Shown one piece after another: positions 9,432 to 17,710 of a stretch of DNA of 64,000 nt. The notes beneath the pieces were generated by a model. The model was not told the origin of the DNA and made no database searches. It saw only the letters and a program-made list of their open reading frames with translations. The DNA comes from Acidovorax sp. FHTAMBA (GTDB lineage Bacteria; Pseudomonadota; Gammaproteobacteria; Burkholderiales; Burkholderiaceae_C), in NCBI RefSeq assembly GCF_038958875.1, contig NZ_CP152407.1:131501-195500 (forward strand). Reading direction: 5' to 3'. The position numbers and the translations under genes were made by a program. Position 1 is the first letter of the stretch; each line of letters begins with the position of its first letter.

Positions 9432-10169
9432 CTACGACTGCAGCGTGAGCGCCGCCAGGGCTGCCAGCGGCGCCGTCTCGGCACGCAGCACCCGCGGGCC
9501 CAGCGTGACCGGTGCAAAGCCATGCTGCAGCGCCAGGTCTTCTTCGGCCCCACTCAGCCCGCCTTCCGGGCCGGAGAGGAACACCACCGGCCCGGAAGGC
9601 GGGCTCAGGGCGGCCGCCGTGTGCAGCGGCGCCGTGCCCGCGCGCAGCGACAGCAGCAGGCGCTGCACGTCCAGCGCGGGAGCCTGGACCTGGGTGCGCG
9701 CCCAGCCTGCCAGGTCCACGGCGTTGTGCACCACCGGCACGCGGTTGCGGCCGCACTGCTCGCAGGCGGCCACGGCCACGGCCTGCCAGTGGGCGATTTT
9801 TTTCTCGGCCCGCTCGCCCTTGAGCTTGAGCACGCTGCGCTCGGCCACCAGCGGGGTGATGCTGGCCACGCCGAGTTCGGTGGCTTTTTCCACCAGCCAG
9901 TCCATGCGCTCGTTGGCGGTGATGCCCGCCAGCAGATGCACGGCACGGGGCGCCTCGCGTTCCACCGCGTGGTGGGTGCCTACCAACACGCGCACGTCGC
10001 TGCGGCCCATCTTCAGCACGGTGGCCTCAAATTCGCCGCCCTCGCCGTTGAAGAGCATCAGCGCGTCGCCCGGCTGCAGGCGCAGCACCTGCACGTGGCG
10101 GGCGGCGCCCGGCGGCAGGTCCAGTTCGAGACCGGTGGCCAGGGGGGCGGGGCAGTGAAAGCGCGGCAT
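9432..10169 (-). CDS. rsmE: 16S rRNA (uracil-1498-N3)-methyltransferase
   Basis: RsmE methylates N3 of U1498 of 16S rRNA in assembled 30S subunits using SAM. The 245-residue product has the N-terminal PUA-like part (RHVQVLRLQPGD, FNGEGGEF) and the C-terminal SPOUT domain with deep trefoil-knot motifs: VEKATELGV, AACEQCGRNRVP, FLSGPEGGLS and LGPRVLRAETAPLAAL. All canonical motifs are present. It lies downstream of the amgK-like gene on the same strand, separated by 86 bases that contain a dispersed repeat. Confidence 0.96.
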   Translation of the reverse strand: MPRFHCPAPLATGLELDLPPGAARHVQVLRLQPGDALMLFNGEGGEFEATVLKMGRSDVRVLVGTHHAVEREAPRAVHLLAGITANERMDWLVEKATELGVASITPLVAERSVLKLKGERAEKKIAHWQAVAVAACEQCGRNRVPVVHNAVDLAGWARTQVQAPALDVQRLLLSLRAGTAPLHTAAALSPPSGPVVFLSGPEGGLSGAEEDLALQHGFAPVTLGPRVLRAETAPLAALAALTLQS

Positions 10170-10175
10170 TTGCTA

Positions 10176-10234
10176 GCTTATTGATAGCTTTCAGCGCTTG
10201 TCACATAAGCGCTGGAGCCTGATTTTTCTTGAAA
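10176..10234 (+). repeat. dispersed ~55-bp palindromic repeat, copy 3
   Basis: TTGATAGCTTTCAGCGCTTG, then ATAAGCGCTGGAGCC and a T-rich end. Lies between the amgK-like gene and rsmE, which are co-oriented, so it would be transcribed. Confidence 0.75.
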
Positions 10235-10255
10235 CTGTGCTGGACCTTTGCCAGG

Positions 10256-11398
10256 CTACATGCGGCCGTAGGCAAAGCCGGTGACCGGCTCGGTGCCTTC
10301 GATCTGATCGAGCATCTTGAGCAGCGGGCCCAGCTGGCGGTAGCGGTTGGCGGTGGCGCGGATGTAGGCCATGAACCGCGGCGCGTCGGCCAGGTACTTG
10401 GGCTTGCCGTCGCGCAGCGTGAGCCGCGCAAAGATGCCCGCCACTTTGAGGTGGCGCTGCAGGCCCATCCATTCCACCGCGCGGTAGAACTCGCCAAAGT
10501 CATCGCCCCAGCCGCTGGCGCTGCTCGCGCCCAGCAGGCCGGCCTTGCGCGCCTTTTCCCAGTAACGCACGGTGATGTCGATGACGAATTCTTCTTCCCA
10601 GCTGATGAAGGCATCGCGCAGCAGGCTGGCGATGTCATAAGTGATGGGGCCGTAGACGGCGTCCTGGAAGTCCAGCACGCCCAGGGGCCCGCCCTGTTCG
10701 GTGGGGGCCATCAGGTTCCGGGTCATGAAGTCGCGGTGCACATACACGCTGGGGGCAGCCAGGTTGTGCGCCACGATGGCGTCAAAGGCGCTGGCCAGCG
10801 TGGCCTGCTGCTTGTCGTCCAGGGTGACGGCACGGTGCCTGGCCAGGTACCAGTCGGGGAACAGCGCCAGCTCGCGGCGCAGCAGCGCCTCGTCGTAGGC
10901 GGGCAGCACGCCGGGTTGTGAGGCTTTTTGCCACTGCAGCAGCACATCGGTGGCCTGCTGGTACCACGCGTAGGCGTCCTGGGGTCTTTCGGGGTTCAGC
11001 CGCTCGATCACGGTCTGGTGGCCCAGGTCGGTCAGCAGCATGAAGCCGGTGGGCTCATCCCAGGCCAGGATCTGCGGCACGTTCAGCCCGGCGGCGGCCA
11101 TCAGGCCCTGCACCTGCACGAAGGGCTTGCAGTTCTCCTTGTCGGGCGGAGCATCCATCACGATGCGGCTGGGACCCGTGGCGCTGTCGATGCGCAGGTA
11201 GCGCCGAAAGCTCGCGTCCGCCGAGGCCGGGCGCAGCGTGGCGGGCAGCAGCTGATGCGGGCCCGCCAGGGGCGCCAGCCAGGCCTCAAAGGCCGCCTGG
11301 CGCGCCGGGTCGGGCCAGGTGACGGAAGCTGCTGAAGGGGTTGCCACGGCCGTGCCCAAGGGCGGGCAGGCGGGAGAGGGGGAGGATGGGTGGCTCAT
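10256..11398 (-). CDS. amgK: aminoglycoside phosphotransferase-family sugar kinase, AmgK-like
   Basis: In Pseudomonas AmgK phosphorylates MurNAc and GlcNAc at the anomeric position for peptidoglycan recycling, together with MurU. This 380-residue protein has the APH-type kinase fold: the catalytic loop VHRDFMTRNL (HxDxxxxN), the metal-binding LDFQDAVYGP, and C-terminal RHLKVAGIFARL typical of the AmgK branch. As in Pseudomonas it is divergent from lptD, which supports the call; but no murU nucleotidyltransferase follows here. The ATG at 11398 overlaps the earliest possible lptD start, so the divergent promoters must overlap coding sequence if that start is used. Confidence 0.82.
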   Translation of the reverse strand: MSHPSSPSPACPPLGTAVATPSAASVTWPDPARQAAFEAWLAPLAGPHQLLPATLRPASADASFRRYLRIDSATGPSRIVMDAPPDKENCKPFVQVQGLMAAAGLNVPQILAWDEPTGFMLLTDLGHQTVIERLNPERPQDAYAWYQQATDVLLQWQKASQPGVLPAYDEALLRRELALFPDWYLARHRAVTLDDKQQATLASAFDAIVAHNLAAPSVYVHRDFMTRNLMAPTEQGGPLGVLDFQDAVYGPITYDIASLLRDAFISWEEEFVIDITVRYWEKARKAGLLGASSASGWGDDFGEFYRAVEWMGLQRHLKVAGIFARLTLRDGKPKYLADAPRFMAYIRATANRYRQLGPLLKMLDQIEGTEPVTGFAYGRM

Positions 11399-11507
11399 GG
11401 ATAATCTGATTTTACAAACCCGCTCCCCCAGCCTCTGGGGTGGGCGGGTTCCTCCGTTGATCTGCCCCTGCCCATCGCCCCACGTGCCACGCTGCCACCC
11501 CCCCACC

Positions 11508-13913
11508 GTGCAGACCTCCTTCCTCCGGCCCCGGCCCGCACGGCTGCGGCCACCCGTTCCCCAGGTTCTGGCCTGGGGCGTGGCGCTGGCCTGGTGTGGG
11601 CTGCCGGTGCAGGCCCTGGCACAGGCGGGGCAGGTGCCGCCCGCCAGCGCGTGGGATGCGCCCGTGGCGCTCAAAAGCTCGCCCCTGCTCCAGGAAAAGA
11701 TTCCCGAGGCCGTACGCCCCCAGTTGCCGGTCTTCGTGACCGGTGACCGCATCGAAGGCCAGACCGACCTGAACGCCGTCATCGAGGGCAACGCCGAGCT
11801 GCGCCGGGGCGACACGGTGATCCGCGCGGACCGGCTGGACTACAACGTGCCCGAAGACCTGGCCCGGGCCCAGGGCAAGGTGCGCATCAACCGCGCCGGC
11901 AATGTGTATGAAGGCACAGCGCTCGAGCTGCGCGTGGACGCTTTCGAGGGCTTTTTCAGCGACGCGCGCTACCAGTTTCTGGCCACCCAGGCGCACGGCG
12001 ACGCCACGCGCGTGGATTTCATCGACCGCAACCGGGCCGTGGTGCACAACGCCACCTACACCACCTGCGAACGCGGCAATGAAGACAGCTGGCAGCCCGA
12101 CTGGGTGCTGCGCGCCGCCACCATCCGCATCGACAACGTGGAAGAGGTGGGCACGGCCGAAGACGCCGTGCTGGAGTTCAAGGGCGTGCCGATCCTGCCC
12201 GTCCCGTACATCACGTTTCCGCTGTCGGAAAAGCGCAAGTCCGGCCTGCTGCCGCCCACCATTGCGCTCGACAGCCGCGACGGCCTGGCCTACCTGCAAC
12301 CCTATTACTGGAACATTGCGCCCAACCGCGACGCCACGCTGCGCGCCGCAGTGATGACCAAGCGCGGCGCCAACCTGGGCGGCGAGTTCCGCTACCTGGA
12401 GCCCAGCTATACCGGCCAGATCAGCGGCGACGTCATGCCGTCTGACCGCTTGCGCGACCGCCTGCGCTGGAACTTCTCGGGTCAGCACCAGGGCCACTTC
12501 GACACCGCCATCGGCGCGCTGGGGCTGAACCTGAACGTCAACCGCGTGAGCGACGACAACTACTGGCGCGACTTTGGCCGGGCCGCCGAGCCACTGCGCC
12601 AGCGCCTGCTGCCGGGCGATGCCTCGCTGCACTGGGGGCGCGATGACATGACGGCCTCGGTGCGCACCCTCAAGTGGCAGACCCTGCAGGACGTCAACTC
12701 ACCCATCGTGCCGCCCTATGACCGGCTGCCGCAGCTGCGGTGGCGCTATGCGCCTTCGCAGCTCGGTGGCGGGCTGGATGCCAGCGTGGAACTGGACACC
12801 ACGCGATTCCAGGCGGCCCGCGAGCTGACGGGCCAGCCCAATGCGAACCGCAGCTATGCGATGGCGCAGGTCAGCCGGCCGTTTCTGGCGCCTGCGGGTT
12901 TCATCACGCCGCGCCTGCAGGTGCACGCCACGCAGTACCAGTTTGATTCGGCACTGTCGAACGGGCAGCGGTCGGCCCAGCGCACCCTGCCCACCTTCAG
13001 CTTGGACAGCGGGCTGGTGTTCGAACGCGATGCCGCGTACTTTGGCCGTGCCTTCTTGCAGACGCTGGAGCCGCGCGCCTTCTACACCTACACGCCCTAC
13101 CGCGACCAGAGCATGCTGCCCGTGTACGACACGGCCGCCAACGACTTCAACTTCGCCACCATCTACACCGAGAACGCCTTCGGCGGCAACGACCGGCTGG
13201 CCGACAACAACCTGCTCACCCTGGGCGTGACCACCCGCCTGCTGGACCCGGACACCGGTGCCGAGGCAGCGCGTTTTGGCATGGCGCAGCGGCTGCGGTT
13301 CTCGGACCAGAAGGTCACGCTGCCCGGCGGCGGGCCCGTGAGCGAGCGCCTGTCCGATTTGCTGCTGGGTGCCGGCATCAACTGGACGCCGCAGTGGGGC
13401 TTTGACTCCACCGTGCAGTACAACCCGAAGACGCGCCGCTCGATCCGCTCCACCATCGGCGCGCGCTACAGCCCGGGCAACTACCGCACCGTGAGCGCCG
13501 CCTACCGCCTGCAGCGTGGCACCAGCGAGCAGATCGACATCGGCTGGCAGTGGCCGCTGAACGACCTGTGGGGCGACAAGGGCAAGGATCTGGGTGCGGG
13601 CCGCGGGCAAGGTGGCGGGCGCTGGTACAGCGTGGGCCGCCTGAACTACAGCCTGCAGGACAGGAAGCTCGTGGACACCGTGGTGGGCCTGGAATACGAC
13701 AGCTGCTGCTGGATTGGCCGTGTCGTGCTGGAGCGCCTGCAAAGCAGCGTTACCACCTCGAACACACGCCTGCTGTTCCAGATCGAGTTTGTGGGCTTCT
13801 CGCGCCTGAGCCTGGGCGCAAGCCCGCTGGAAACCTTCAAGCAAAATGTGCCGCGCTACCAGAACCTGCGTGAGCAGGTCACCACGCCCAGCCGTTTCAG
13901 CAACTACGACTAA
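11508..13913 (+). CDS. lptD: LPS-assembly outer-membrane protein LptD
   Basis: LptD is the outer-membrane beta-barrel that, with LptE, inserts lipopolysaccharide into the outer leaflet. I chose the GTG at 11508, giving 801 residues with a basic n-region and a hydrophobic core ending in QALAQ as signal peptide; an ATG at 11397 in the same frame would add 37 unlikely residues. The periplasmic OstA-like domain (DRIEGQTDLNAVIEGNAELR) precedes the barrel, and two cysteine sites are visible (TYTTCERGN and the YDSCCWIGR pair near the C-terminus) for the essential disulfides. surA follows after 18 bases, the classical order. Confidence 0.93.
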   Translation: MQTSFLRPRPARLRPPVPQVLAWGVALAWCGLPVQALAQAGQVPPASAWDAPVALKSSPLLQEKIPEAVRPQLPVFVTGDRIEGQTDLNAVIEGNAELRRGDTVIRADRLDYNVPEDLARAQGKVRINRAGNVYEGTALELRVDAFEGFFSDARYQFLATQAHGDATRVDFIDRNRAVVHNATYTTCERGNEDSWQPDWVLRAATIRIDNVEEVGTAEDAVLEFKGVPILPVPYITFPLSEKRKSGLLPPTIALDSRDGLAYLQPYYWNIAPNRDATLRAAVMTKRGANLGGEFRYLEPSYTGQISGDVMPSDRLRDRLRWNFSGQHQGHFDTAIGALGLNLNVNRVSDDNYWRDFGRAAEPLRQRLLPGDASLHWGRDDMTASVRTLKWQTLQDVNSPIVPPYDRLPQLRWRYAPSQLGGGLDASVELDTTRFQAARELTGQPNANRSYAMAQVSRPFLAPAGFITPRLQVHATQYQFDSALSNGQRSAQRTLPTFSLDSGLVFERDAAYFGRAFLQTLEPRAFYTYTPYRDQSMLPVYDTAANDFNFATIYTENAFGGNDRLADNNLLTLGVTTRLLDPDTGAEAARFGMAQRLRFSDQKVTLPGGGPVSERLSDLLLGAGINWTPQWGFDSTVQYNPKTRRSIRSTIGARYSPGNYRTVSAAYRLQRGTSEQIDIGWQWPLNDLWGDKGKDLGAGRGQGGGRWYSVGRLNYSLQDRKLVDTVVGLEYDSCCWIGRVVLERLQSSVTTSNTRLLFQIEFVGFSRLSLGASPLETFKQNVPRYQNLREQVTTPSRFSNYD

Positions 13914-13931
13914 CGCAAAACGCTCAACGCC

Positions 13932-15344
13932 ATGAATCACCGTGTCATTGCCCTGGCCCTTGCCACCCTGGCCTCCCTGCTGTCCCAGGGTGCCCTGGCC
14001 CAGGGCCTGCGTCCCTCTGGCGCTCCGTCGGCCTCCGGGCTGACCACGCGTCCGGCGGCCACGCCCTCCATCACGCTGCCAGCCCCCACCCAGGGCAGCA
14101 GCAGCTCGGCGCCACGGCAGGCGGATTACATCGTCGCTGTGGTCAACTCCGAGCCGGTGACCAACAACGAAGTGCGCTCGCGCCTCGCACGCGCCGAGGC
14201 GCAGCTCGCACAGCAAGGCGGCGCCATGCCACCGCGCCAGTTGCTGGCCCGCGAGGTGCTGGAGCGCATCATCGTGGAACGCGTGCAGCTGCAGCAGGCG
14301 CGCGAGCTGGGCGTCAAGGTGGATGACTTTGCGATCTCGCAGACTGAGCAGGCCGTGGCGCGCCAGAACAACCTGTCGGTCGAGGACCTGCTCCGCCGCC
14401 TGGCGCGCGATGGCATCACCCAGGAACGCTTTCGCGAGGACCTGCGCAACCAGTTGCTGCTGCAGCGCCTGCGCGAGCGCGAGGTGGAAGCGCGCGTGAA
14501 AGTGACCGACCTGGATGTCGACCAGTACCTGCGCGAACAGCAAAAGGGCACCGACGTCACGTCGATGGAAATCAACCTGGGCCATGTGCTCGTCCTGGTG
14601 CCGGAGAACGCCACCCCCGTGCAGGTGGCCGAGCGCCAGGCACGCGCCCAGAGCGCGGCCGACAAGGTGCGCGCAGGCGAAGACTTTGCGGCGGTGGCCC
14701 GCGAGTTTTCCGACGCGCCAGAGGGGCAGCGTGCGGGCGGCCAGCTGGGCCTGCGCCCGGCCGACCGGTACCCCGAGCTGTTTGTGACCTCCACGCTGGG
14801 CCTGCCCGTGGGCAGCATCGTTGGGCCCGTGCGTTCGCCTGCAGGGTTCCATGTGCTCAAGGTGATCGAGCGCGTCACGGCCGGCGTACCCTCCACGGTG
14901 GCGCAAAACCGTGCGCGCCACATCCTGCTGCGCACCGGCCCGCAACTGTCTGAATCGGCGGCCGCCGAGCGCCTGGCCGAATACCGCCGCCGCGTGCAAA
15001 TGGGGCAGGCCGACTTCGCCACGCTGGCCCGCGAGCATTCGCAGGATGGAAGCTCCAAGGAGGGTGGGGACCTGGGCTGGGCCACGCCGGGCCGGTATGT
15101 GCCTGAATTCGAGCAGGCCCTGAACGCGCTCAAGCCCGGCGAGATCAGCGAACCCGTGGTGTCGCGCTTTGGCGTGCACCTGATCCAGCTGCTGGAGCGG
15201 CGCGAGGCCAGGCTGAGCCAGCGCGAACAGCGTGAGATGGTGCGCGACACCGTGCGCGAAAAGAAGCTCGACGAGGCCTACGCCACGTGGGCGCAGGAGC
15301 TGCGCGGACGGGCCTATGTCGAGTACCGCGACCCGCCACAATGA
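13932..15344 (+). CDS. surA: periplasmic chaperone and peptidyl-prolyl isomerase SurA
   Basis: SurA escorts unfolded outer-membrane proteins, including LptD, through the periplasm. The 470-residue product has a signal peptide ending near GALAQ, a Pro/Ser-rich spacer, the N-terminal chaperone module (YIVAVVNSEPVTNNEVRSRL) and two parvulin domains, the first around LGHVLVLVPE and the second around RARHILLRTGP with GDLGWATPGRYVPEFE. The C-terminal helix completes the chaperone core. The stop codon overlaps the rsmA start (ATGA), implying translational coupling; the pdxA gene often found here is absent. Confidence 0.96.
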   Translation: MNHRVIALALATLASLLSQGALAQGLRPSGAPSASGLTTRPAATPSITLPAPTQGSSSSAPRQADYIVAVVNSEPVTNNEVRSRLARAEAQLAQQGGAMPPRQLLAREVLERIIVERVQLQQARELGVKVDDFAISQTEQAVARQNNLSVEDLLRRLARDGITQERFREDLRNQLLLQRLREREVEARVKVTDLDVDQYLREQQKGTDVTSMEINLGHVLVLVPENATPVQVAERQARAQSAADKVRAGEDFAAVAREFSDAPEGQRAGGQLGLRPADRYPELFVTSTLGLPVGSIVGPVRSPAGFHVLKVIERVTAGVPSTVAQNRARHILLRTGPQLSESAAAERLAEYRRRVQMGQADFATLAREHSQDGSSKEGGDLGWATPGRYVPEFEQALNALKPGEISEPVVSRFGVHLIQLLERREARLSQREQREMVRDTVREKKLDEAYATWAQELRGRAYVEYRDPPQ

Positions 15345-16120
15345 AGCATATTCCCCGCAAGCGCTTCGGGCAGCATTTCCTGTCCGACAAGGGCATCATT
15401 GAAGACATCGTGCAGGCCATTGCGCCCCAGCCCGGCCAGCCCATGGTCGAGATCGGGCCGGGCCTGGCGGCACTGACCCAGCCGCTGGTGGAGCGCCTGG
15501 GGCGGCTCACCGTCATTGAGCTGGACCGTGACCTGGCCTTGCGCCTGCGGCTGCATGGCCAGCTCGACGTGATCGAGTCCGATGTGCTGAAGGTCGATTT
15601 CACCGCGCTGGCACAGGCCATGCGGGAAAAAACCGCGCAGCCCGCCCTGCGGCTGCGGGTGGTGGGCAACCTGCCCTACAACATTTCCACACCCATCCTG
15701 TTCCATCTGCTGGACCATGTGCAGGTCATCGAAGACCAGCACTTCATGCTGCAAAAGGAAGTAATCGACCGCATGGTGGCAAAACCCGCCACCGGCGACT
15801 ACGGGCGCCTGTCGGTGATGCTGCAGTGGCGCTACGCGATGGAAAACGTGCTCTTCGTGCCGCCCGAGAGCTTTGACCCGCCCCCGCGCGTGGACAGCGC
15901 CGTGGTGCGCATGGTCCCGCATGCCGAACCAGCACCGTTGTCGATGCCACTGCTGGAAGAACTGGTGCAGGTGGCCTTCAGCCAGCGCCGCAAGCTGCTG
16001 CGCCACACGCTGGGCCGCTGGCTCGAAGCCCGCCAGTTTGCCGGCCACTTCGACACCCAGCGCCGCGCCGAAGAAGTGCCCGTGGCCGAATTTGTGGCTC
16101 TGGCGCAGGAATGCTCATAA
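15341..16120 (+). CDS. rsmA: 16S rRNA (adenine-1518/1519-N6) dimethyltransferase
   Basis: RsmA (KsgA) dimethylates A1518 and A1519 late in 30S assembly. The 259-residue protein starts with the invariant RKRFGQHFLSD, carries the SAM-binding VEIGPGLAALT and the catalytic NLPYN motif, and ends with the FSQRRKLLRHTL segment of the C-terminal domain. The ATG at 15341 overlaps the surA stop by four bases. It ends directly before a dispersed repeat. Confidence 0.97.
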   Translation: MKHIPRKRFGQHFLSDKGIIEDIVQAIAPQPGQPMVEIGPGLAALTQPLVERLGRLTVIELDRDLALRLRLHGQLDVIESDVLKVDFTALAQAMREKTAQPALRLRVVGNLPYNISTPILFHLLDHVQVIEDQHFMLQKEVIDRMVAKPATGDYGRLSVMLQWRYAMENVLFVPPESFDPPPRVDSAVVRMVPHAEPAPLSMPLLEELVQVAFSQRRKLLRHTLGRWLEARQFAGHFDTQRRAEEVPVAEFVALAQECS

Positions 16121-16170
16121 ATCAATAGCTATCAGCGCTTACTGAATAAGCGATGAAGCCTAATTTGACC
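16117..16170 (+). repeat. dispersed ~55-bp palindromic repeat, copy 4
   Basis: ATCAATAGCTATCAGCGCTT, ATAAGCG, GAAGCCTAATTTGAC. It begins at the rsmA stop codon and could act as a 3' end structure for that operon. Confidence 0.75.
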
Positions 16171-16189
16171 AAAAAGCGTAGCAACTAGC

Positions 16190-16305
16190 GCGCCCCAAGC
16201 CTGCGACCGCCGCGCAAGGGCCGCCCCGCCGCGCTGGCGGTGTCCCCCTTCCCGGCGAAGCCGAGAGAAGGGGGAAGGCGCAAAGCGCCTCAGGGGGATG
16301 GTCCG
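16190..16305. repeat. second dispersed element, GGCGAAGCC / CCTCAGGGGG type
   Basis: A GC-rich block with CCCCCTTCCCGGCGAAGCCG, GGGGGAAGGCGC and GCGCCTCAGGGGGATGG. The same words recur at 62904-62990 after corA. Both copies sit just downstream of a gene's 3' end. Looks like a bipartite repeat or 3'-end element; function unknown. Confidence 0.5.
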
Positions 16306-16307
16306 AG

Positions 16308-16421
16308 TTACGCGGCGTTCAGCCAGTAACTCGCATTGAAAGGGCTGCTCATGCGCAGCGCCATGGGCGACACATCGACCAGTTTGTCGGTGGGCATCTT
16401 TTCCACGGGCTCTGCGCCCAT
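16308..16421 (-). other. possible C-terminal gene remnant (37 codons)
   Basis: From an ATG at 16421 the minus strand reads MGAEPVEKMPTDKLVDVSPM and ends in ASYWLNAA with normal high-GC codon use, then TAA. There is no ribosome-binding site of note and no recognisable domain. It may be the tail of a gene whose 5' part was replaced by the RNase/barstar pair, or an open frame by chance. I do not recognise it. Confidence 0.25.
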
Positions 16422-16461
16422 GTCGATACCCTGTACACCGTGGATGTCGCTAGCCTCATTC

Positions 16462-16496
16462 GCCCGTTCTGCTTGGCTGGTGGATGCAGAACGGGC
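16462..16496 (-). terminator. terminator-like hairpin after the barstar gene
   Basis: A perfect 11-base inverted repeat, GCCCGTTCTGC at 16462-16472 and GCAGAACGGGC at 16486-16496, with a 13-base loop. It touches the barstar stop codon. There is no clear T-run, so termination is inferred from position and stem strength. Confidence 0.5.
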
Positions 16497-16921
16497 TACA
16501 GAAAAGAATAGAAACACCTGAACGGTATCTTGCGGTCGCCCCAGTAATCGGCAGCGTCGCGGAAGATGTCGAGCAGCTGCTCGCGGGCTTCCTTGTCGAA
16601 CTTGCCCGTGGCGGGGATCTGCTCCAGCACCACGATGAAACCGGGCTGCGGTCCCGATTTGTGCAGAGGGTCCGTCATGCAGTCGTACAGCGCATCGAAG
16701 TTCTTGCCGAAGTGCGACGGAAAAGTGAATTGCCCGGCAATCAGGTCCAGCACATCCTGCTTGGACTGCGCGTGGGCCAGGTTGGCGTACAAGAAATGGT
16801 GACCCATGGAGGTGGCTGCATCCTGCAGGTCCTGCACGCGGAAGGCGCGAATGGACTGCACGATGTTGGTGCGCACGCCACGCAGTGGCGTTTCCTGGTC
16901 TTTACGAAGTGGCGTCTGCAT
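16496..16921 (-). CDS. barstar-family ribonuclease inhibitor
   Basis: Barstar proteins bind and block barnase-type ribonucleases in the cytoplasm of the producing cell. The 141-residue product contains the family core HFLYANLAHAQSKQDVLDLI and HFGKNFDALYDCMTDPL, matching the inhibitor's RNase-binding helix and following strand; an N-terminal extension of about 30 residues is unusual. The start at 16921 has a purine-rich GAAAGAG-AGCGGAG stretch before it. It lies 139 bases downstream of the secreted RNase on the same strand, the expected arrangement for a toxin and its immunity protein. Confidence 0.88.
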   Translation of the reverse strand: MQTPLRKDQETPLRGVRTNIVQSIRAFRVQDLQDAATSMGHHFLYANLAHAQSKQDVLDLIAGQFTFPSHFGKNFDALYDCMTDPLHKSGPQPGFIVVLEQIPATGKFDKEAREQLLDIFRDAADYWGDRKIPFRCFYSFL

Positions 16922-17060
16922 CTCCGCTACTCTTTCTTTTTAAAGTCCACAAACTTCTGGCATTTCGCAGGACTGCGGGATGCAGCCTGCGGGTGGGGGA
17001 TTCAAGGGGGCGCGCTGACCGCTGCCAGCGTATCTCTGGCCTGCGTGCAGCGCAACGGGG

Positions 17061-17468
17061 TCACTCGACGATTTCGCGAAAACTGGCGTAGTGATCGCTG
17101 GTGTAGTAGCAGGCGTCCGGCGTCCGGGGCTTGCCGCCACACACAATGCGCCGGGCTCCCCGGTTGCGCGATCCTGGTGTTCTGACGGTGTACTCACGGT
17201 AGTAACCCCGCTTGTGGGCGGGCAACAGCCGCTCGCGATTGCCAAAAACCGTTCCGTCCTTGTCATACGGAAAGGGCCCTCCTTCATGAATCAGCGCGTA
17301 GGTTGCGCGCCCTTGGGGCGGCAACTCGGCCAATGCAATGGGGGGAATGGAGCCGGTGGTGGACGGGGAGTTCCGGGCATGCCCCGCAACCGGGGACAAC
17401 ACGAACGCAACACCCAGAACACACAAAAACCCTGCTTTGCGCGCCCGGGTGGCTACAGCCTTCAGCAT
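17061..17468 (-). CDS. secreted barnase/RNase T1-type guanyl-specific ribonuclease
   Basis: The 135-residue product starts with a signal peptide (basic MLKAVATRARK, hydrophobic core, cut after VAGHA), so it is exported. The mature part carries the microbial RNase N1/T1/barnase fold: the FPYDKDGTVFGNRE region, then the catalytic Glu of YREYTVRTPG, the Arg of RNRGARRIV, and the catalytic His of YYTSDHYASF. All expected catalytic residues are visible. The ATG at 17468 is preceded by GAAAGG eight bases away; the open frame runs 17 codons further up but lacks this signal peptide start. The barstar gene follows. Likely role: competition or nucleic-acid scavenging, inferred from the family. Confidence 0.9.
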   Translation of the reverse strand: MLKAVATRARKAGFLCVLGVAFVLSPVAGHARNSPSTTGSIPPIALAELPPQGRATYALIHEGGPFPYDKDGTVFGNRERLLPAHKRGYYREYTVRTPGSRNRGARRIVCGGKPRTPDACYYTSDHYASFREIVE

Positions 17469-17485
17469 CAACGAACCTTTCACAC

Positions 17486-17560
17486 GACTTATGCAATTCG
17501 GGGACGGGCAGTCGCTCATCCTCTAAAAACGCACTTCATACGCCCTTGTTTGCATAAGTC
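17486..17560. promoter_or_regulatory. widely spaced perfect inverted repeat upstream of the RNase gene
   Basis: GACTTATGCAA at 17486-17496 and TTGCATAAGTC at 17550-17560 form a perfect 11-base inverted repeat separated by 53 bases, just upstream of the RNase start codon. It could be two operator half-sites for a looping repressor or a stem in the 5' leader. No regulator is identified. Confidence 0.4.
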
Positions 17561-17623
17561 CAGCGTCCAGAAACCTACGGGTTAACCCGAAATTTCGAGC
17601 CGCTAGTGTCGCTCAACAGCCCC

Positions 17624-17661
17624 CAAAAAGCAAGCGCCTGCACAAAGATTGGGCAGGCGCT
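17624..17661 (-). terminator. intrinsic terminator for the malic enzyme gene
   Basis: On the minus strand AGCGCCTGC (17661-17653) pairs with GCAGGCGCT (17641-17633) around an 11-base loop, followed by TGCTTTTTGG. It is about 50 bases past the stop codon at 17711. Confidence 0.75.
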
Positions 17662-17710
17662 GAAGGGAAAAGCAGGCACTTAAAGTTAGTGCTTGCTATT
17701 GTTCACAGGC

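Noticed and set aside
12699..15341. Very long open frame on the minus strand opposite lptD and surA
   Set aside because: It is antisense to two certain genes, has His/Gln/Gly-rich low-complexity composition typical of reverse frames in high-GC DNA, and no domain.
16308..16421. The 37-codon frame as a genuine small gene
   Set aside because: No ribosome-binding site and no recognised family; listed only as a possible remnant.
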